Source: Sphingomonas sp. S-NIH.Pt15_0812
Lineage (GTDB): Bacteria; Pseudomonadota; Alphaproteobacteria; Sphingomonadales; Sphingomonadaceae
Direction: 5' to 3'
DNA length: 64,000 nucleotides
NCBI RefSeq assembly: GCF_003951315.1
Contig: NZ_QLJH01000021.1
Span: 1 to 64,000, forward strand
Shown: piece by piece, positions 26,523-37,454 of the stretch
Position numbering within the stretch: the first letter of the stretch is position 1
Layout of the letters: each line of letters begins with the position of its first letter
Translations under genes and position numbers: made by a program
The notes under the pieces: model-generated
What the model saw: only the letters and a program-made list of their open reading frames with translations
Database searches by the model: none
Told to the model about the DNA's origin: nothing

Positions 26523-26921
26523 ATGATCCCCCTGCCTGTCGAAATCCAGCTGCTCGGCTGGTCCGTGATCCTGTTGTTCGTCCACGTCATGCTCCAGGGC
26601 CAGACCGCGACGCGCGATCGGGGGCTGGACTGGAATGCAGGCCCGCGCGACGGCGACGCCAAGCCGCTGGGGCCGCTCGCCGGCCGTGCGCAAAGGGCCT
26701 TGTCGAATTTCCAGGAAACCTGGCCCGCCTTCATCGCCTTGGCGCTGGCGATCACGCTGACCGGGCGGAGCGGAAGCTGGAGCCAGCTTGGCGCGTGGAT
26801 CTGGTTCGGTGCGCGCATCGCCTATATCCCGCTTTATCTGGGCGGCGTGAAATATGTCCGCAGCCTGGCATGGCTGATTTCGGCACTGGGTCTGCTGCTG
26901 ATGCTGGTGCAGCTTCTCTAG
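26523..26921 (+). CDS. MAPEG-family membrane protein
   Basis: A 132-residue protein with four hydrophobic segments (about 7-24, 63-80, 88-105 and 112-130). GRAQRALSNFQETWPAFIALALAI is the MAPEG signature (the family of microsomal glutathione transferases and eicosanoid enzymes), and ARIAYIPLYLGGVKYVRSLAW is the second conserved region. The bacterial role is unknown. The start ATG at 26523 gives the expected N-terminus (PVEIQLLGWSVILLF). It converges with the next gene, three bases between the stops. Confidence 0.85.
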   Translation: MIPLPVEIQLLGWSVILLFVHVMLQGQTATRDRGLDWNAGPRDGDAKPLGPLAGRAQRALSNFQETWPAFIALALAITLTGRSGSWSQLGAWIWFGARIAYIPLYLGGVKYVRSLAWLISALGLLLMLVQLL

Positions 26922-26924
26922 GCG

Positions 26925-27509
26925 CTATCGCGCCGCGACGGAGCCGCCGGGCAGGGCGGGCAGGGTGTCCAGCCAGTCGCGGCCGTCCACGTTGAGGACC
27001 ACGACCCGTCCCGGATTGGCGGCGGCGACCGCACGCAGATAGGAGCGGGGCTTCTTCATCAGCGCGGGCTGGTCGGTCCCGGACAGCCCCGCCCGTCGCG
27101 CCGCCTCCTGCACGAAATGCACGCAGTTGCGGCGGTTGAGATTGTAGCGGGTGTCGCCCGTCTCGCCCCATTCCCGCACCAGCGCCAGGACGGCCGCATA
27201 TTGCGCATCGGTCAGCACCAGGCTGAACTGCACGTCGCTGCGCCGCATATAGCTGGGCGTGGCGAGGTCGAGCCGGCCCCGCACCGTGCCGAACAGGATG
27301 GCGGGGGTGAGCGACTTGGCCGTGAAGCCGTAATTCACATCGACCGGCGCACCGCCCGCATCCGGCACCCCGCGCAACGCGAAGAAGGCGTGGGGGAATT
27401 CGTTGCCGAACTCATGACTCCAGAAGGTCATGGTGATCGCCGCCTGGGCCGGTTGTCCCAAGCCGATCGCCAGCAGCAGGGACAGGAACAGGCGTCGCAG
27501 GGTCAGCAT
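26925..27509 (-). CDS. Secreted NlpC/P60-like or DUF4105-like protein
   Basis: A 194-residue protein with a clear signal peptide (MLTLRRLFLSLLLAIGLGQPAQA, cleavage near 23). The mature part has WSHEFGNEFPHAFFALRG near its start and RYNLNRRNCVHFVQEAARRAG (about 130-150). The H...N-C-V-x-F arrangement resembles permuted NlpC/P60/LRAT-like papain folds, in which the Cys of NC is the nucleophile. A peptidase, amidase or acyl-transfer role in the periplasm is possible but unproven. It is the last gene of the minus-strand operon, eight bases after the CDF gene. Confidence 0.6.
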   Translation of the reverse strand: MLTLRRLFLSLLLAIGLGQPAQAAITMTFWSHEFGNEFPHAFFALRGVPDAGGAPVDVNYGFTAKSLTPAILFGTVRGRLDLATPSYMRRSDVQFSLVLTDAQYAAVLALVREWGETGDTRYNLNRRNCVHFVQEAARRAGLSGTDQPALMKKPRSYLRAVAAANPGRVVVLNVDGRDWLDTLPALPGGSVAAR

Positions 27510-27517
27510 GGCGCAGG

Positions 27518-28480
27518 CTACCTTCCGGACGATGGGGTCTGGTTGAAGGCGGCCGGGGCGTCCTCGTGCCGCTCCGGTCGGATGTAGATGGACTTGAGAG
27601 ACGGGAAAGTCTCGCGCAATTCCGCCTCGATGCGTTCGATCAGCGGCTCGGCCTCGCCCATGGTCAGGGCGTCGTCGAAATCGGCGCTGATCGCCACGAA
27701 GACCACTTCGGGCGCGGTATGCACGGTGCGGACATGGTTGACCGCGCTGATGCCGGGATACGCCGCGACCATCTGGCGGATGCGGGCGATCGTCGCCGGG
27801 TCGGCCCGCTCGCCGATCAGCAGTCCCTTGGCCTCGCGCGCCAGCAGCACCGCCACCGCCGCCAAGATGCCGCCGATCACGATCGAGGCGATGCCATCGA
27901 TGCGCGGATCGTCAAAGGCATGGCTGGCCCAGACGCCGAGCCCCGCGACCAGCAGGCCGGCGAGCGCGGCCGAATCCTCGAACAGGACGATGAAGGTCGT
28001 CGGGTCCTTCGACTCGCGCACCGCCTGCCACCAGCCGATCTCGCCCTTGGCGGCGGCGAACTCACGCATCGCCAGCGTCCAGGACGTGCCCTCCAGCGCG
28101 AAGGCGATGGCGATCACGACATAATTGACCGTCGGATCGGTCAGTTTCTCCGGCTCCTGGATATGGAGCCAGCCCTCATAGATGGATACGCCCGCGCCGA
28201 CCGCGAAGATCAGGATGGCGACGACGAACGCCCAGAAATAGAGTTCGCGTCCATAGCCGAAGGGGTGCGCCGCGTCGGGCGCCCGCCGCGAGCGCTGCTG
28301 GCCATAGAGCAGCAGCACCTGATTGAGACTGTCGACGCAGCTATGCACCCCCTCGGTCAACATCGAGGAGGAGCCGGTGATCCCGGCCGCGACGAACTTG
28401 GCGATGCCGATCCCCAGATTGGCGGCGAGCGCGCCGTAGAGGACGATATTGTCGCGAACCCGCGACAGGATATCGCTCAT
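27518..28480 (-). CDS. Cation diffusion facilitator transporter
   Basis: A 320-residue CDF efflux protein. TM2 has LTEGVHSCVDSLNQ, a variant of the family's metal-site motif in which the usual His/Asp pair is H-x-x-x-D; TM5 carries HAFDDPRIDGIASIVIG. A C-terminal cytoplasmic domain with VRTVHTAPEVVFVAISADF follows. Such proteins export Zn, Fe or related divalent ions in exchange for protons; the metal cannot be assigned. The ATG overlaps the stop of the aldo/keto reductase gene by four bases. Confidence 0.88.
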   Translation of the reverse strand: MSDILSRVRDNIVLYGALAANLGIGIAKFVAAGITGSSSMLTEGVHSCVDSLNQVLLLYGQQRSRRAPDAAHPFGYGRELYFWAFVVAILIFAVGAGVSIYEGWLHIQEPEKLTDPTVNYVVIAIAFALEGTSWTLAMREFAAAKGEIGWWQAVRESKDPTTFIVLFEDSAALAGLLVAGLGVWASHAFDDPRIDGIASIVIGGILAAVAVLLAREAKGLLIGERADPATIARIRQMVAAYPGISAVNHVRTVHTAPEVVFVAISADFDDALTMGEAEPLIERIEAELRETFPSLKSIYIRPERHEDAPAAFNQTPSSGR

Positions 28481-29436
28481 GCGCCGGCGACAGTCAGCCG
28501 GTCCATCTGGTCCTTGGACAGGTTCAGCGTCATCGCGCCGAGCAGTTCCTCCGCTTGCGCCACCTTGGTCGCGCTCGCGATGGGGGCGGTAACGCCGGGT
28601 TGCGCGATCAGCCAGGCGAGCGCGATCTGCGCCAGGGTTGCGCCGGTGTCGACCGCGACCTCATCCATCGCGTCGAGCATGGCGCCATGCTGGCCCAGCA
28701 TTTCGCCCATCCGGCCGCCGCGCTGGCTTTGGCCGAAATCCTCGGGGGTCCGGTACTTGCCGGTCAGGAACCCGGAGGCGAGGCCATAATAGGGCAGGAC
28801 GCCGATATTCTCGGTGACCGCATAATCCTGCAGCTCGCCCTCGAACTTGTGGCGGCTGACCAGATTATATTCGGGTTGCAGCACATGATAGCGTGGCAGC
28901 CCCGCCGGCAGCGCCAGCTCGTTGGCGGACTTCAGCCGGGCCGCGGAGAAGTTGGAGGCGCCGAGCACGCGGATCTTGCCCGCTTCCGCCAGCCGTCCGA
29001 ACGCCTCCAGCGCCGCGTCCTGCGGCACCGCCTCGTCGTCGCGATGCGCGTAATAGAGGTCGATCCGGTCCGTGCCGAGCCGGCGGAGCGAGGCATCGCA
29101 GGCCGCGATGATATTGGCGGGGGACAGGCCCTGGCCGTCCACCGGCAGCATCCCGACCTTGGTCGCGATCAACACCGAATCCCGCTTGCCCGAGCGTTGC
29201 AGCCACTCGCCGATGATCGTCTCGGATTCGCCGCCGCGATGGCCGTCGACCCAGGCGGAATAGGCATCGGCGGTGTCGATCATCGTGCCGCCACCGGCGA
29301 CGAACGCATCGAGCACGGCGAAACTGGCATCGCGATCGGCGGTCCAGCCGAAGACATTGCCGCCCAGCACCAGCGGCGCGATCTTCAGGTCGGTCGACCC
29401 CAGGCGGCGGAGGGGGGCGGGGGCCGGATCGGTCAT
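28477..29436 (-). CDS. Aldo/keto reductase
   Basis: A 319-residue (beta/alpha)8 NADPH-dependent carbonyl reductase. The catalytic tetrad is visible: Asp in MIDTADAYSAW with its Tyr, Lys in VLIATKVG and His in LYYAHRDD. The remaining barrel follows the YghZ/AKR11-like plan (PEYNLVSRHKFEGEL; GVLPYYGLASGFLTGKYR). The substrate is unknown. The start overlaps the stop of a small upstream ORF by four bases; it sits within an operon of six coupled genes. Confidence 0.9.
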   Translation of the reverse strand: MTDPAPAPLRRLGSTDLKIAPLVLGGNVFGWTADRDASFAVLDAFVAGGGTMIDTADAYSAWVDGHRGGESETIIGEWLQRSGKRDSVLIATKVGMLPVDGQGLSPANIIAACDASLRRLGTDRIDLYYAHRDDEAVPQDAALEAFGRLAEAGKIRVLGASNFSAARLKSANELALPAGLPRYHVLQPEYNLVSRHKFEGELQDYAVTENIGVLPYYGLASGFLTGKYRTPEDFGQSQRGGRMGEMLGQHGAMLDAMDEVAVDTGATLAQIALAWLIAQPGVTAPIASATKVAQAEELLGAMTLNLSKDQMDRLTVAGA

Positions 29437-29639
29437 GGCTGGTCCTGTCGGTTGTGGGTCACGGCATCGAGCGTGACGCTGTCATCGGCGAGCATCGCGG
29501 CGGCATCGTTCAGTTGCGCGGACCGGTCCGCCGACAGCGTGCCCGGCTGATCGGTCCGTGCCGAACAGCCGGGCGTGAGGCAGGCGAGCAGCGGCGCGGC
29601 GATCATCGCCCGGTGCGCCGCCGCCCGCCGCCGGATCAC
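29433..29639 (-). CDS. Small putative lipoprotein or secreted peptide (68 aa)
   Basis: A short frame starting with GTG at 29639, whose first four bases overlap the TGA of the preceding gene (GTGA), and ending with an ATGA overlap with the aldo/keto reductase gene. Both junctions indicate a real, translationally coupled gene. The N-terminus IRRRAAAHRAMIAAPLLACLTPGCS is basic then hydrophobic with a Cys, like a weak lipoprotein signal (the lipobox TPGC is not canonical). The remaining 45 residues are polar (SADRSAQLNDAAAMLADDS). An internal ATG at 29606 is an alternative start. Function unknown. Confidence 0.5.
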   Translation of the reverse strand: MIRRRAAAHRAMIAAPLLACLTPGCSARTDQPGTLSADRSAQLNDAAAMLADDSVTLDAVTHNRQDQP

Positions 29640-29986
29640 TTGTCGCGCAGCGCTTCGCCGGCCTTGACCAGCGTATTGCCGGTGGCATCGGCGGCGCGGT
29701 CCGCCGCACGATCGATCGCCCGGCCAGCGCGGTCGGCGCCATTCTCGATCGAGTCGCCGGCGCGGTCCAGGCTGCGATCGGCCTTGGCGCCCGCATTGTC
29801 CATCGACCGCTCGGCCGAATTCAGCGCGCGATCCGTGGACGCATCGACATTCTCGGCGGCGTTGCGGGTCGAGGTATCGACATCGTTGGCGATGGCGTCG
29901 CCGGCCTGTGCGGTCTGGTCCTGCGCATTCTGGCTGCACGCGGCAAGGGCGATGGCGGCAATGGCGGGTACGATCAGCTTCTTCAT
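29636..29986 (-). CDS. Small Ala/Asp-rich lipoprotein
   Basis: A 116-residue protein with a good lipoprotein signal (MKKLIVPAIAAIALAACSQ, lipobox ALAAC). The mature part is a run of 11-residue-like repeats rich in Ala, Asp and Arg (DRALNSAERSMDNAGAKADRS, DRAGRAIDRAADRAADATG), predicting a long amphipathic helix or coiled coil at the cell envelope. No enzymatic motif. It heads the operon on the minus strand; its promoter lies in the gap shared with the divergent methionine operon. Confidence 0.75.
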   Translation of the reverse strand: MKKLIVPAIAAIALAACSQNAQDQTAQAGDAIANDVDTSTRNAAENVDASTDRALNSAERSMDNAGAKADRSLDRAGDSIENGADRAGRAIDRAADRAADATGNTLVKAGEALRDK

Positions 29987-30064
29987 GAACACTCTCCCTT
30001 TCGTCGGAAACGTCGGCGGATTGTAACGCGGGTGAAAGGAGTTGGGTCCGTTCCGATCCTTCGA

Positions 30065-30093
30065 TTGACCGCATATAAAGATATCTTTATATG
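30065..30093 (+). promoter_or_regulatory. Promoter with overlapping 22-bp palindromic operator for the methionine operon
   Basis: TTGACC (30065-30070), 17-base spacer, TATATG (30088-30093). A perfect 22-bp palindrome occupies 30072-30093: half CATATAAAGAT followed by its reverse complement ATCTTTATATG. It spans the spacer and the whole -10 box, so a bound repressor would block polymerase. The predicted start near 30100 is only about three bases from the ATG at 30103. The site fits an ArsR-type dimeric repressor; the SahR assignment is from context. Confidence 0.7.
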
Positions 30094-30102
30094 TTGATGG
30101 CC

Positions 30103-31056
30103 ATGATCGATCCGCTTCCCATCTTCGGCGCACTTGCCGACCTGACGCGGTTGCGCATCCTGGCGCTGCTGCGTCGGATGGAGCTATCCGTCGGCGAACT
30201 GGCGCAGGTGCTGGGGCAGAGCCAGCCGCGCGTGTCGCGTCATGTGAAGATCATGGTCGACGCGGGTCTGGCGGAACGTCGCAAGGAGGGCAGCTGGGTG
30301 TTCGTCGCGCTCGGCGCGGCGGCGATGGTGCAGCCGGTGATCGACGCGCTCGACCGGTGGAGCGGCGGCGCGGCGGATCACTGGACGGTCGCCGATGCCG
30401 CCCGGCTGGCGGCGGTCCGCGCCGATCGTGCCGCCTCGGCGGCGGCCTGGTTCGAGAGCCATGCCGACGAATGGGATGCGATCCGCTCGCTCCATGTCGC
30501 CGAGAGTGAGATCGAGGCGGCGATGGCCCAGGTGCTGGGCGACCAGCCGATCGACACGCTGATCGATATCGGCACCGGCACCGGACGGATGCTGGAGCTG
30601 TTCGGCGCGCGCGCCCGCACCGCGCTCGGCATCGACCGCTCCTCGGAGATGCTGCGGCTGGCGCGCGCCAAGCTGGCGGGGGCGGCCAATACGGAACTGC
30701 GCCAGGCCGATCTTTATGCGCTGCCCATGGCCGATGGTGCGGCCGATGTCGCTATATTGCACCATGTGCTCCATTATGCGCAGCAGCCCGGCGCGGCGAT
30801 CCGCGAGGCGGGGCGCGTCCTCGCGCCGGGCGGGCGGCTGCTGATCGTCGATTTCGCGCCGCATGACCGCGAGGAACTGCGCAGCCAGGGCGCGCATGTC
30901 CGCCTGGGCTTCGACGACGACCAGGTCGCCGGCTGGGCGGAGGCGGCGGACCTGATGATGGCGCGGGTCGAGATGCTGGTCGGCGGGACGCTGACGGTGA
31001 AATTATGGCTGGCGCGCAAATCCGCGCCCGCATTGCACGAGGTGAGGGCGGCATGA
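30103..31056 (+). CDS. ArsR-family regulator fused to a SAM-dependent methyltransferase domain (SahR-like)
   Basis: A 317-residue protein starting MIDPLPIFGALADLTRLRIL. Residues 1-90 form an ArsR winged helix (ELSVGELAQVLGQSQPRVSRHVKIMVDAGL). From about 145 there is a class I methyltransferase fold with motif I DIGTGTGRMLELF and a late LAPGGRLLIVDF. This fusion heads methionine-cycle operons in proteobacteria (SahR type), where S-adenosylhomocysteine is reported as effector. Upstream ATGs at 30091 and 30097 lie in or against the operator and the -10 box, so they are unlikely to be transcribed. The stop overlaps metF (ATGA). Confidence 0.85.
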   Translation: MIDPLPIFGALADLTRLRILALLRRMELSVGELAQVLGQSQPRVSRHVKIMVDAGLAERRKEGSWVFVALGAAAMVQPVIDALDRWSGGAADHWTVADAARLAAVRADRAASAAAWFESHADEWDAIRSLHVAESEIEAAMAQVLGDQPIDTLIDIGTGTGRMLELFGARARTALGIDRSSEMLRLARAKLAGAANTELRQADLYALPMADGAADVAILHHVLHYAQQPGAAIREAGRVLAPGGRLLIVDFAPHDREELRSQGAHVRLGFDDDQVAGWAEAADLMMARVEMLVGGTLTVKLWLARKSAPALHEVRAA

Positions 31057-31994
31057 CGATCTCGGTGGACCAGTTGGCGGAGGCGCGCTGCGCGCTCGAA
31101 TCCCCCCTTTACGCGGATGTCGGCGGCGACCTGGACGTCAGCTTCGAATTCTTCCCGCCCAAGTCGGAGAAGATGGAGACGCAGCTGTGGGATTCGATCC
31201 GCACGCTGGAGCCGCTGGGGCCGCGCTTCGTCTCCGTCACCTATGGCGCGGGCGGCACGACGCGCGAGCGGACCCATGCCACGGTGGCGCGCATCCAGCG
31301 CGAGACCAGCCTGGCCGCCGCCGCGCACCTGACCTGCGTCGAGGCGACGCGCGAGCAGATCATCGAGGTGGCCGAGGAATATTGGGCGGCGGGCGTGCGC
31401 CATATCGTCGCGCTGCGCGGCGATCCGCCCCAGGCGGGCAGCCGCTTCGCCAGCCATCCCGGCGGGTTCGAGAATGCCGCCGCGCTGGTCGCCGGGCTTC
31501 GCAAGCTGCACCCGTTCGAGATTTCGGTTGCCGCTTACCCTGAGAACCATCCCGATTCGGCCAGCGATGCCGCCGATCTCGACAACCTCCGCGCCAAGCT
31601 GGACGCCGGGGCCAACCGCGCGATCACGCAATTCTTCTTCGAGCCGGAAACCTTCTTCCGCTACCGCGACAAGGTGGCGGCGGCGGGGATCCGGGCGGAG
31701 ATCGTGCCCGGCATCATGCCCGTGTCCAACTTCGCAAGCGTCCAGCGGATGAGCGCGATGTGCGGCACCGCCGTGCCGCCCTGGATGGCGCGGCTGTTCG
31801 AGGGGCTGGACGACCATCCCGCCGCGCGCCAGCTGGTCGCCGCGACGGTGGCGGCGGAACTGTCGCGCCGGCTCTATGCGGGCGGCGTGAAGCACCTCCA
31901 TTTCTACACGCTCAACCGCGCCGAACTCGCCTTCGCCATCTGCCACCTGCTCGGCGTCCGCGCCAAGGGGCAGGTCGGCCAGGCCGCCGCCTGA
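31053..31994 (+). CDS. metF: Methylenetetrahydrofolate reductase
   Basis: Reduces 5,10-methylene-THF to 5-methyl-THF, the methyl donor for methionine synthase (FAD-dependent). The 313-residue barrel has FEFFPPKSEKM (about 31-41), VTYGAGGTTRERT, HLTCVEATREQI, ALRGDPPQ and ITQFFFEPETFFRYRD, all conserved in MetF. The start MTISVDQ overlaps the regulator stop by four bases, so it is coupled to its own repressor. Confidence 0.95.
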   Translation: MTISVDQLAEARCALESPLYADVGGDLDVSFEFFPPKSEKMETQLWDSIRTLEPLGPRFVSVTYGAGGTTRERTHATVARIQRETSLAAAAHLTCVEATREQIIEVAEEYWAAGVRHIVALRGDPPQAGSRFASHPGGFENAAALVAGLRKLHPFEISVAAYPENHPDSASDAADLDNLRAKLDAGANRAITQFFFEPETFFRYRDKVAAAGIRAEIVPGIMPVSNFASVQRMSAMCGTAVPPWMARLFEGLDDHPAARQLVAATVAAELSRRLYAGGVKHLHFYTLNRAELAFAICHLLGVRAKGQVGQAAA

Positions 31995-32007
31995 AGGATC
32001 GCCAGCC

Positions 32008-33057
32008 ATGACCAGCCCCCGCGAACGACTGATGGCCGAGGCGGCCAAGCGCATCCTGGTGACCGACGGCGCGTTCGGCACCGAGATCCAGAACTGGAAA
32101 TTGTCCGAGGCGGACTATGCCGGCGATCTCGGCCTGTCGCACGACCAGAAGGGCAATAACGACATTCTGGCGCTGACCCTGCCCAAGGTGCCGGAGTCGA
32201 TCCACCGCGCCTATTTCGAGGCGGGGGCGGACATCGCCGAGACCAACACCTTCTCCGCCAACCGGATCAGCCAGGCCGATTACGGCGCAGAGCATCTGGT
32301 GCGCGCGATCAATGTCGAAAGCGCGCGCATGGCTCGCCGCGTGGCCGACGAGTTCGAGGCGCGCGACGGCCGCCCCCGCTTCGTCGCGGGCGCGATCGGC
32401 CCGACCAACAAGACCCTGTCGCTTTCGCCGGACGTCAACGATCCCGGCTATCGCGAGATCGACTTCGACTATCTGAAGGGCGTGTATCGCGAGCAGATCG
32501 ACGCGCTGGTCGAGGGCGGTGCGGACTTCATCCTGATCGAGACGGTGTTCGACACGCTGAACGCCAAGGCCGGGATCATGGCGACGCTGGACGCCGCCGA
32601 GGATCTGGGCCGCGACCTGCCGCTGATGCTGTCGATGACGCTGACCGACCTGTCGGGGCGCAACCTGTCGGGCCATACGGTCGAGGCTTTCTGGCATGCC
32701 GTCCGTCATGCGAAGCCGGTGACGATCGGGCTCAACTGCTCGTTCGGGGCGGAGCAGCTTCGCCCGCATGTGAAGACGCTGAGCGAGATCTGCGACACGC
32801 TGATCATGATCTATCCCAATGCCGGCCTGCCTAACGAACTGGGCGCCTATGACGAGGCGCCGGCGACCACCGCCGGGCTGGTCGGCGAATGGGCGGTCGC
32901 GGGACAGGTCAATGTGCTGGGCGGCTGCTGCGGTTCGACGCCCGCGCATATCAAGGCGATCGCCGATCAGGTGAAGAGCCTGGCCCCGCGCGCCATCCCG
33001 ACGCCGCCGGTGCGGACGCGGCTAGCGGGGCTGGAGCCGTTCACCATGGCGGCGTGA
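32008..33057 (+). CDS. metH: Methionine synthase, homocysteine-binding module (split MetH N-terminal part)
   Basis: A 349-residue protein equal to the first domain of cobalamin-dependent MetH. It has VTDGAFGTEIQ, ETNTFSANRISQADYG, and the Zn site GLNCSFGAEQL plus GGCCGSTPAHIKAI (three Cys that bind zinc and activate homocysteine). It ends where the folate domain of full-length MetH would begin. The folate, cobalamin and activation domains are encoded by the next gene, 87 bases downstream. It is complete on both ends, so this is a gene split rather than a truncation. Confidence 0.93.
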   Translation: MTSPRERLMAEAAKRILVTDGAFGTEIQNWKLSEADYAGDLGLSHDQKGNNDILALTLPKVPESIHRAYFEAGADIAETNTFSANRISQADYGAEHLVRAINVESARMARRVADEFEARDGRPRFVAGAIGPTNKTLSLSPDVNDPGYREIDFDYLKGVYREQIDALVEGGADFILIETVFDTLNAKAGIMATLDAAEDLGRDLPLMLSMTLTDLSGRNLSGHTVEAFWHAVRHAKPVTIGLNCSFGAEQLRPHVKTLSEICDTLIMIYPNAGLPNELGAYDEAPATTAGLVGEWAVAGQVNVLGGCCGSTPAHIKAIADQVKSLAPRAIPTPPVRTRLAGLEPFTMAA

Positions 33058-33110
33058 CGGCCGCTCCTGCCCGATAGCGCGACCCCCCTGCGTCACGCTG
33101 ACGCGTGCCA

Positions 33111-33130
33111 CCTTCCCTGTTCAGGGAAGG
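33111..33130 (+). promoter_or_regulatory. Stem-loop between the two metH genes
   Basis: CCTTCCCTG, loop TT, CAGGGAAGG: a perfect 9-bp stem ending 14 bases before the ATG of the second metH gene. It also leaves a GGAAGG purine tract near the ribosome-binding region (AGGAATGAAGAAGAACC). It may modulate relative translation of the two halves. Confidence 0.4.
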
Positions 33131-33144
33131 AATGAAGAAGAACC

Positions 33145-35745
<2,601 letters not shown>

Positions 35746-35808
35746 GGGGGAATCGGGTTCGCGCGAAGAGGCGAGGGTGGGAAGGGGGCTAGGCCTGATC
35801 GGAGACCA

Positions 35809-35891
35809 CCCCGGCGGAGGCCGGGGTCCAGTTCCGAAACGAACTTTGTAGCGTACCAACGTCCCCCAACTGGATCCCGGCCTTCGCCGGG
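35809..35891. repeat. Dispersed long inverted repeat, copy 2
   Basis: The left arm at 35809-35833 (CCCCGGCGGAGGCCGGGG, then TCCAGTT) and the right arm at 35867-35891 (CAACTGGATCCCGGCC, then TTCGCCGGG) match the arms of copy 1 at 17270-17370 almost base for base. The spacer is 33 bases here against 49. It lies between the convergent metH and trpE genes and leaves no room for another gene. Confidence 0.75.
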
Positions 35892-35933
35892 ATAAGCGAA
35901 GAGGGCGAGTGTCGATCCTGGGCTGAGTTCGCC

Positions 35934-37445
35934 TTATTGCCCGAACCCGGCCGTGCCCGCCCGTGTCACCGCATCGCGGGCGGCGCTCAGGATGGCGCCG
36001 GCCTTCGCTTCGCACTCGCGCTGCTCGTAGGCGGCGGTCGAGTCGGCGACGATGCCGGCCCCGGCCTGGGCATGGATCTGCCCGTCCTTCACCACCGCCG
36101 TCCGCAGCACGATGCACGAGTCGAGCGATCCGTCCGGCGAGAAATAGCCGACGCCGCCGGCATAGGCGCCGCGCCGTTCCGGCTCCAGTTCGGCGATGAT
36201 CTGGCAGGCCCGCACCTTGGGCGCGCCGCTGACCGTGCCCGCCGGGAAGCCGGCGAACATCGCATCCAGCGCATCGCGATCGGGCGACAGCCGCGCCGTC
36301 ACGTTCGAGACGATGTGCATGACATGGCTGTAGTATTCGACCGTATAGCTGTCGGTCACCCGCACGCTGCCGGGGGCGGCGGCGCGGCCGGCATCGTTGC
36401 GGCCGAGATCGAGCAGCATCAGATGCTCGGCCCGCTCCTTGGGATCGGCGAGGAGCGCGGTGCGGTTCTCCTCATCCTCGCGGGCGGTGCGGCCGCGGGG
36501 CCGCGTGCCGGCAATGGGGCGGATCGTCACCTCGCCGTCGCGCACCCGGACCAGGATCTCGGGGCTCGACCCGATCAGCGCGAAGCCCGGCAGGTCGAGA
36601 TGATAGAGGAAGGGCGACGGGTTGATCCGGCGCAGCGAGCGGTACAGCTCGAACGGCGGCAGCGGGAAGGGCGCGGTGAAACGCTGCGCCAGCACCACCT
36701 GGAAGATATCGCCGGCGGTGATGTAGTTCTTGGCCCGCTCGACCATCGCGGCATAGGTTTCGGGCGCTAGGGCGGGCGTGTAATCGGGCTGCTCCGCCTC
36801 CACGCGGGTCGGTGCGGGCAGGACCGCCATCGCCAGCCTGGTCGCCACCGCGTCGATCCGCTCCGCCGCCGCCGCCACGATCGCTGCCGGATCGCGCGCC
36901 GGGTCTGGCCAAGCGGGCGCGACCAGGAACAGCGTGTCGGCCAGCCGGTCGAACACCAGCAGCACGGTCGGCCGCACGAAGATCATGTCGGGCAGGCCGA
37001 GCGGATCGGCGGAGGGTTGCGGCAGCCGCTCGACCAGCCCGACCGTCTCATAGCCGAAATAGCCGACCAGACAGGCCAGCGCGCGCGGCAGTTCGGCCGG
37101 CACGTCCGCCCGGCACTGGCCGACCAGATCGCGCAGCGCGTCGAGACTGGGCGCGGCGCAGGGCGTCCAGGCCTCGCGATCGGTCGCCCAGTGCCGGTTG
37201 ATCTCGGCCCGCGCGCCATGCGCGCGGAACACCAGATCGGGGGCCAGGCCGATCAGGCTGTGCCGCCCCCGGATCGCGCCGCCTTCGACCGATTCGAGCA
37301 GGAAGTCGCCGCGACCCGGCTCGATCAGCTTGAGCGCGGCGGCGACCGGCGTCTCCGTATCCGCCACCTGCCGGCTCCACAGCAGGGCGGGACGGCCCTG
37401 GGCGAGCAGGTCCTGAGCTTCGGCGATCCGGTCGGCGTCGATCAT
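35934..37445 (-). CDS. trpE: Anthranilate synthase component I
   Basis: Makes anthranilate from chorismate with TrpG-supplied ammonia. The 503 residues include the feedback motif FLLESVEGG (about 48-56, the L-L-E-S tryptophan site), PSPFLYHLDLPGFALIGSSPEILVRV, PIAGTRPRGRT, EHLMLLDLGRNDAGR and the catalytic GTVSGAPKVRA. Tryptophan feedback inhibition is therefore expected. It follows the ppiD-like gene by nine bases on the same strand; trpG is not within the window downstream. Confidence 0.96.
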   Translation of the reverse strand: MIDADRIAEAQDLLAQGRPALLWSRQVADTETPVAAALKLIEPGRGDFLLESVEGGAIRGRHSLIGLAPDLVFRAHGARAEINRHWATDREAWTPCAAPSLDALRDLVGQCRADVPAELPRALACLVGYFGYETVGLVERLPQPSADPLGLPDMIFVRPTVLLVFDRLADTLFLVAPAWPDPARDPAAIVAAAAERIDAVATRLAMAVLPAPTRVEAEQPDYTPALAPETYAAMVERAKNYITAGDIFQVVLAQRFTAPFPLPPFELYRSLRRINPSPFLYHLDLPGFALIGSSPEILVRVRDGEVTIRPIAGTRPRGRTAREDEENRTALLADPKERAEHLMLLDLGRNDAGRAAAPGSVRVTDSYTVEYYSHVMHIVSNVTARLSPDRDALDAMFAGFPAGTVSGAPKVRACQIIAELEPERRGAYAGGVGYFSPDGSLDSCIVLRTAVVKDGQIHAQAGAGIVADSTAAYEQRECEAKAGAILSAARDAVTRAGTAGFGQ

Positions 37446-37454
37446 GGCTTCGCC

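Noticed and set aside
25183..26526. Long plus-strand ORF (447 codons) rich in Ala and Ile
   Set aside because: It is antisense to the Arg/Asp/Gly/Tyr-rich gene; reverse complements of RDY/RDD codons give Ala/Ile/Val strings. It also runs through the tRNA-Ala gene.
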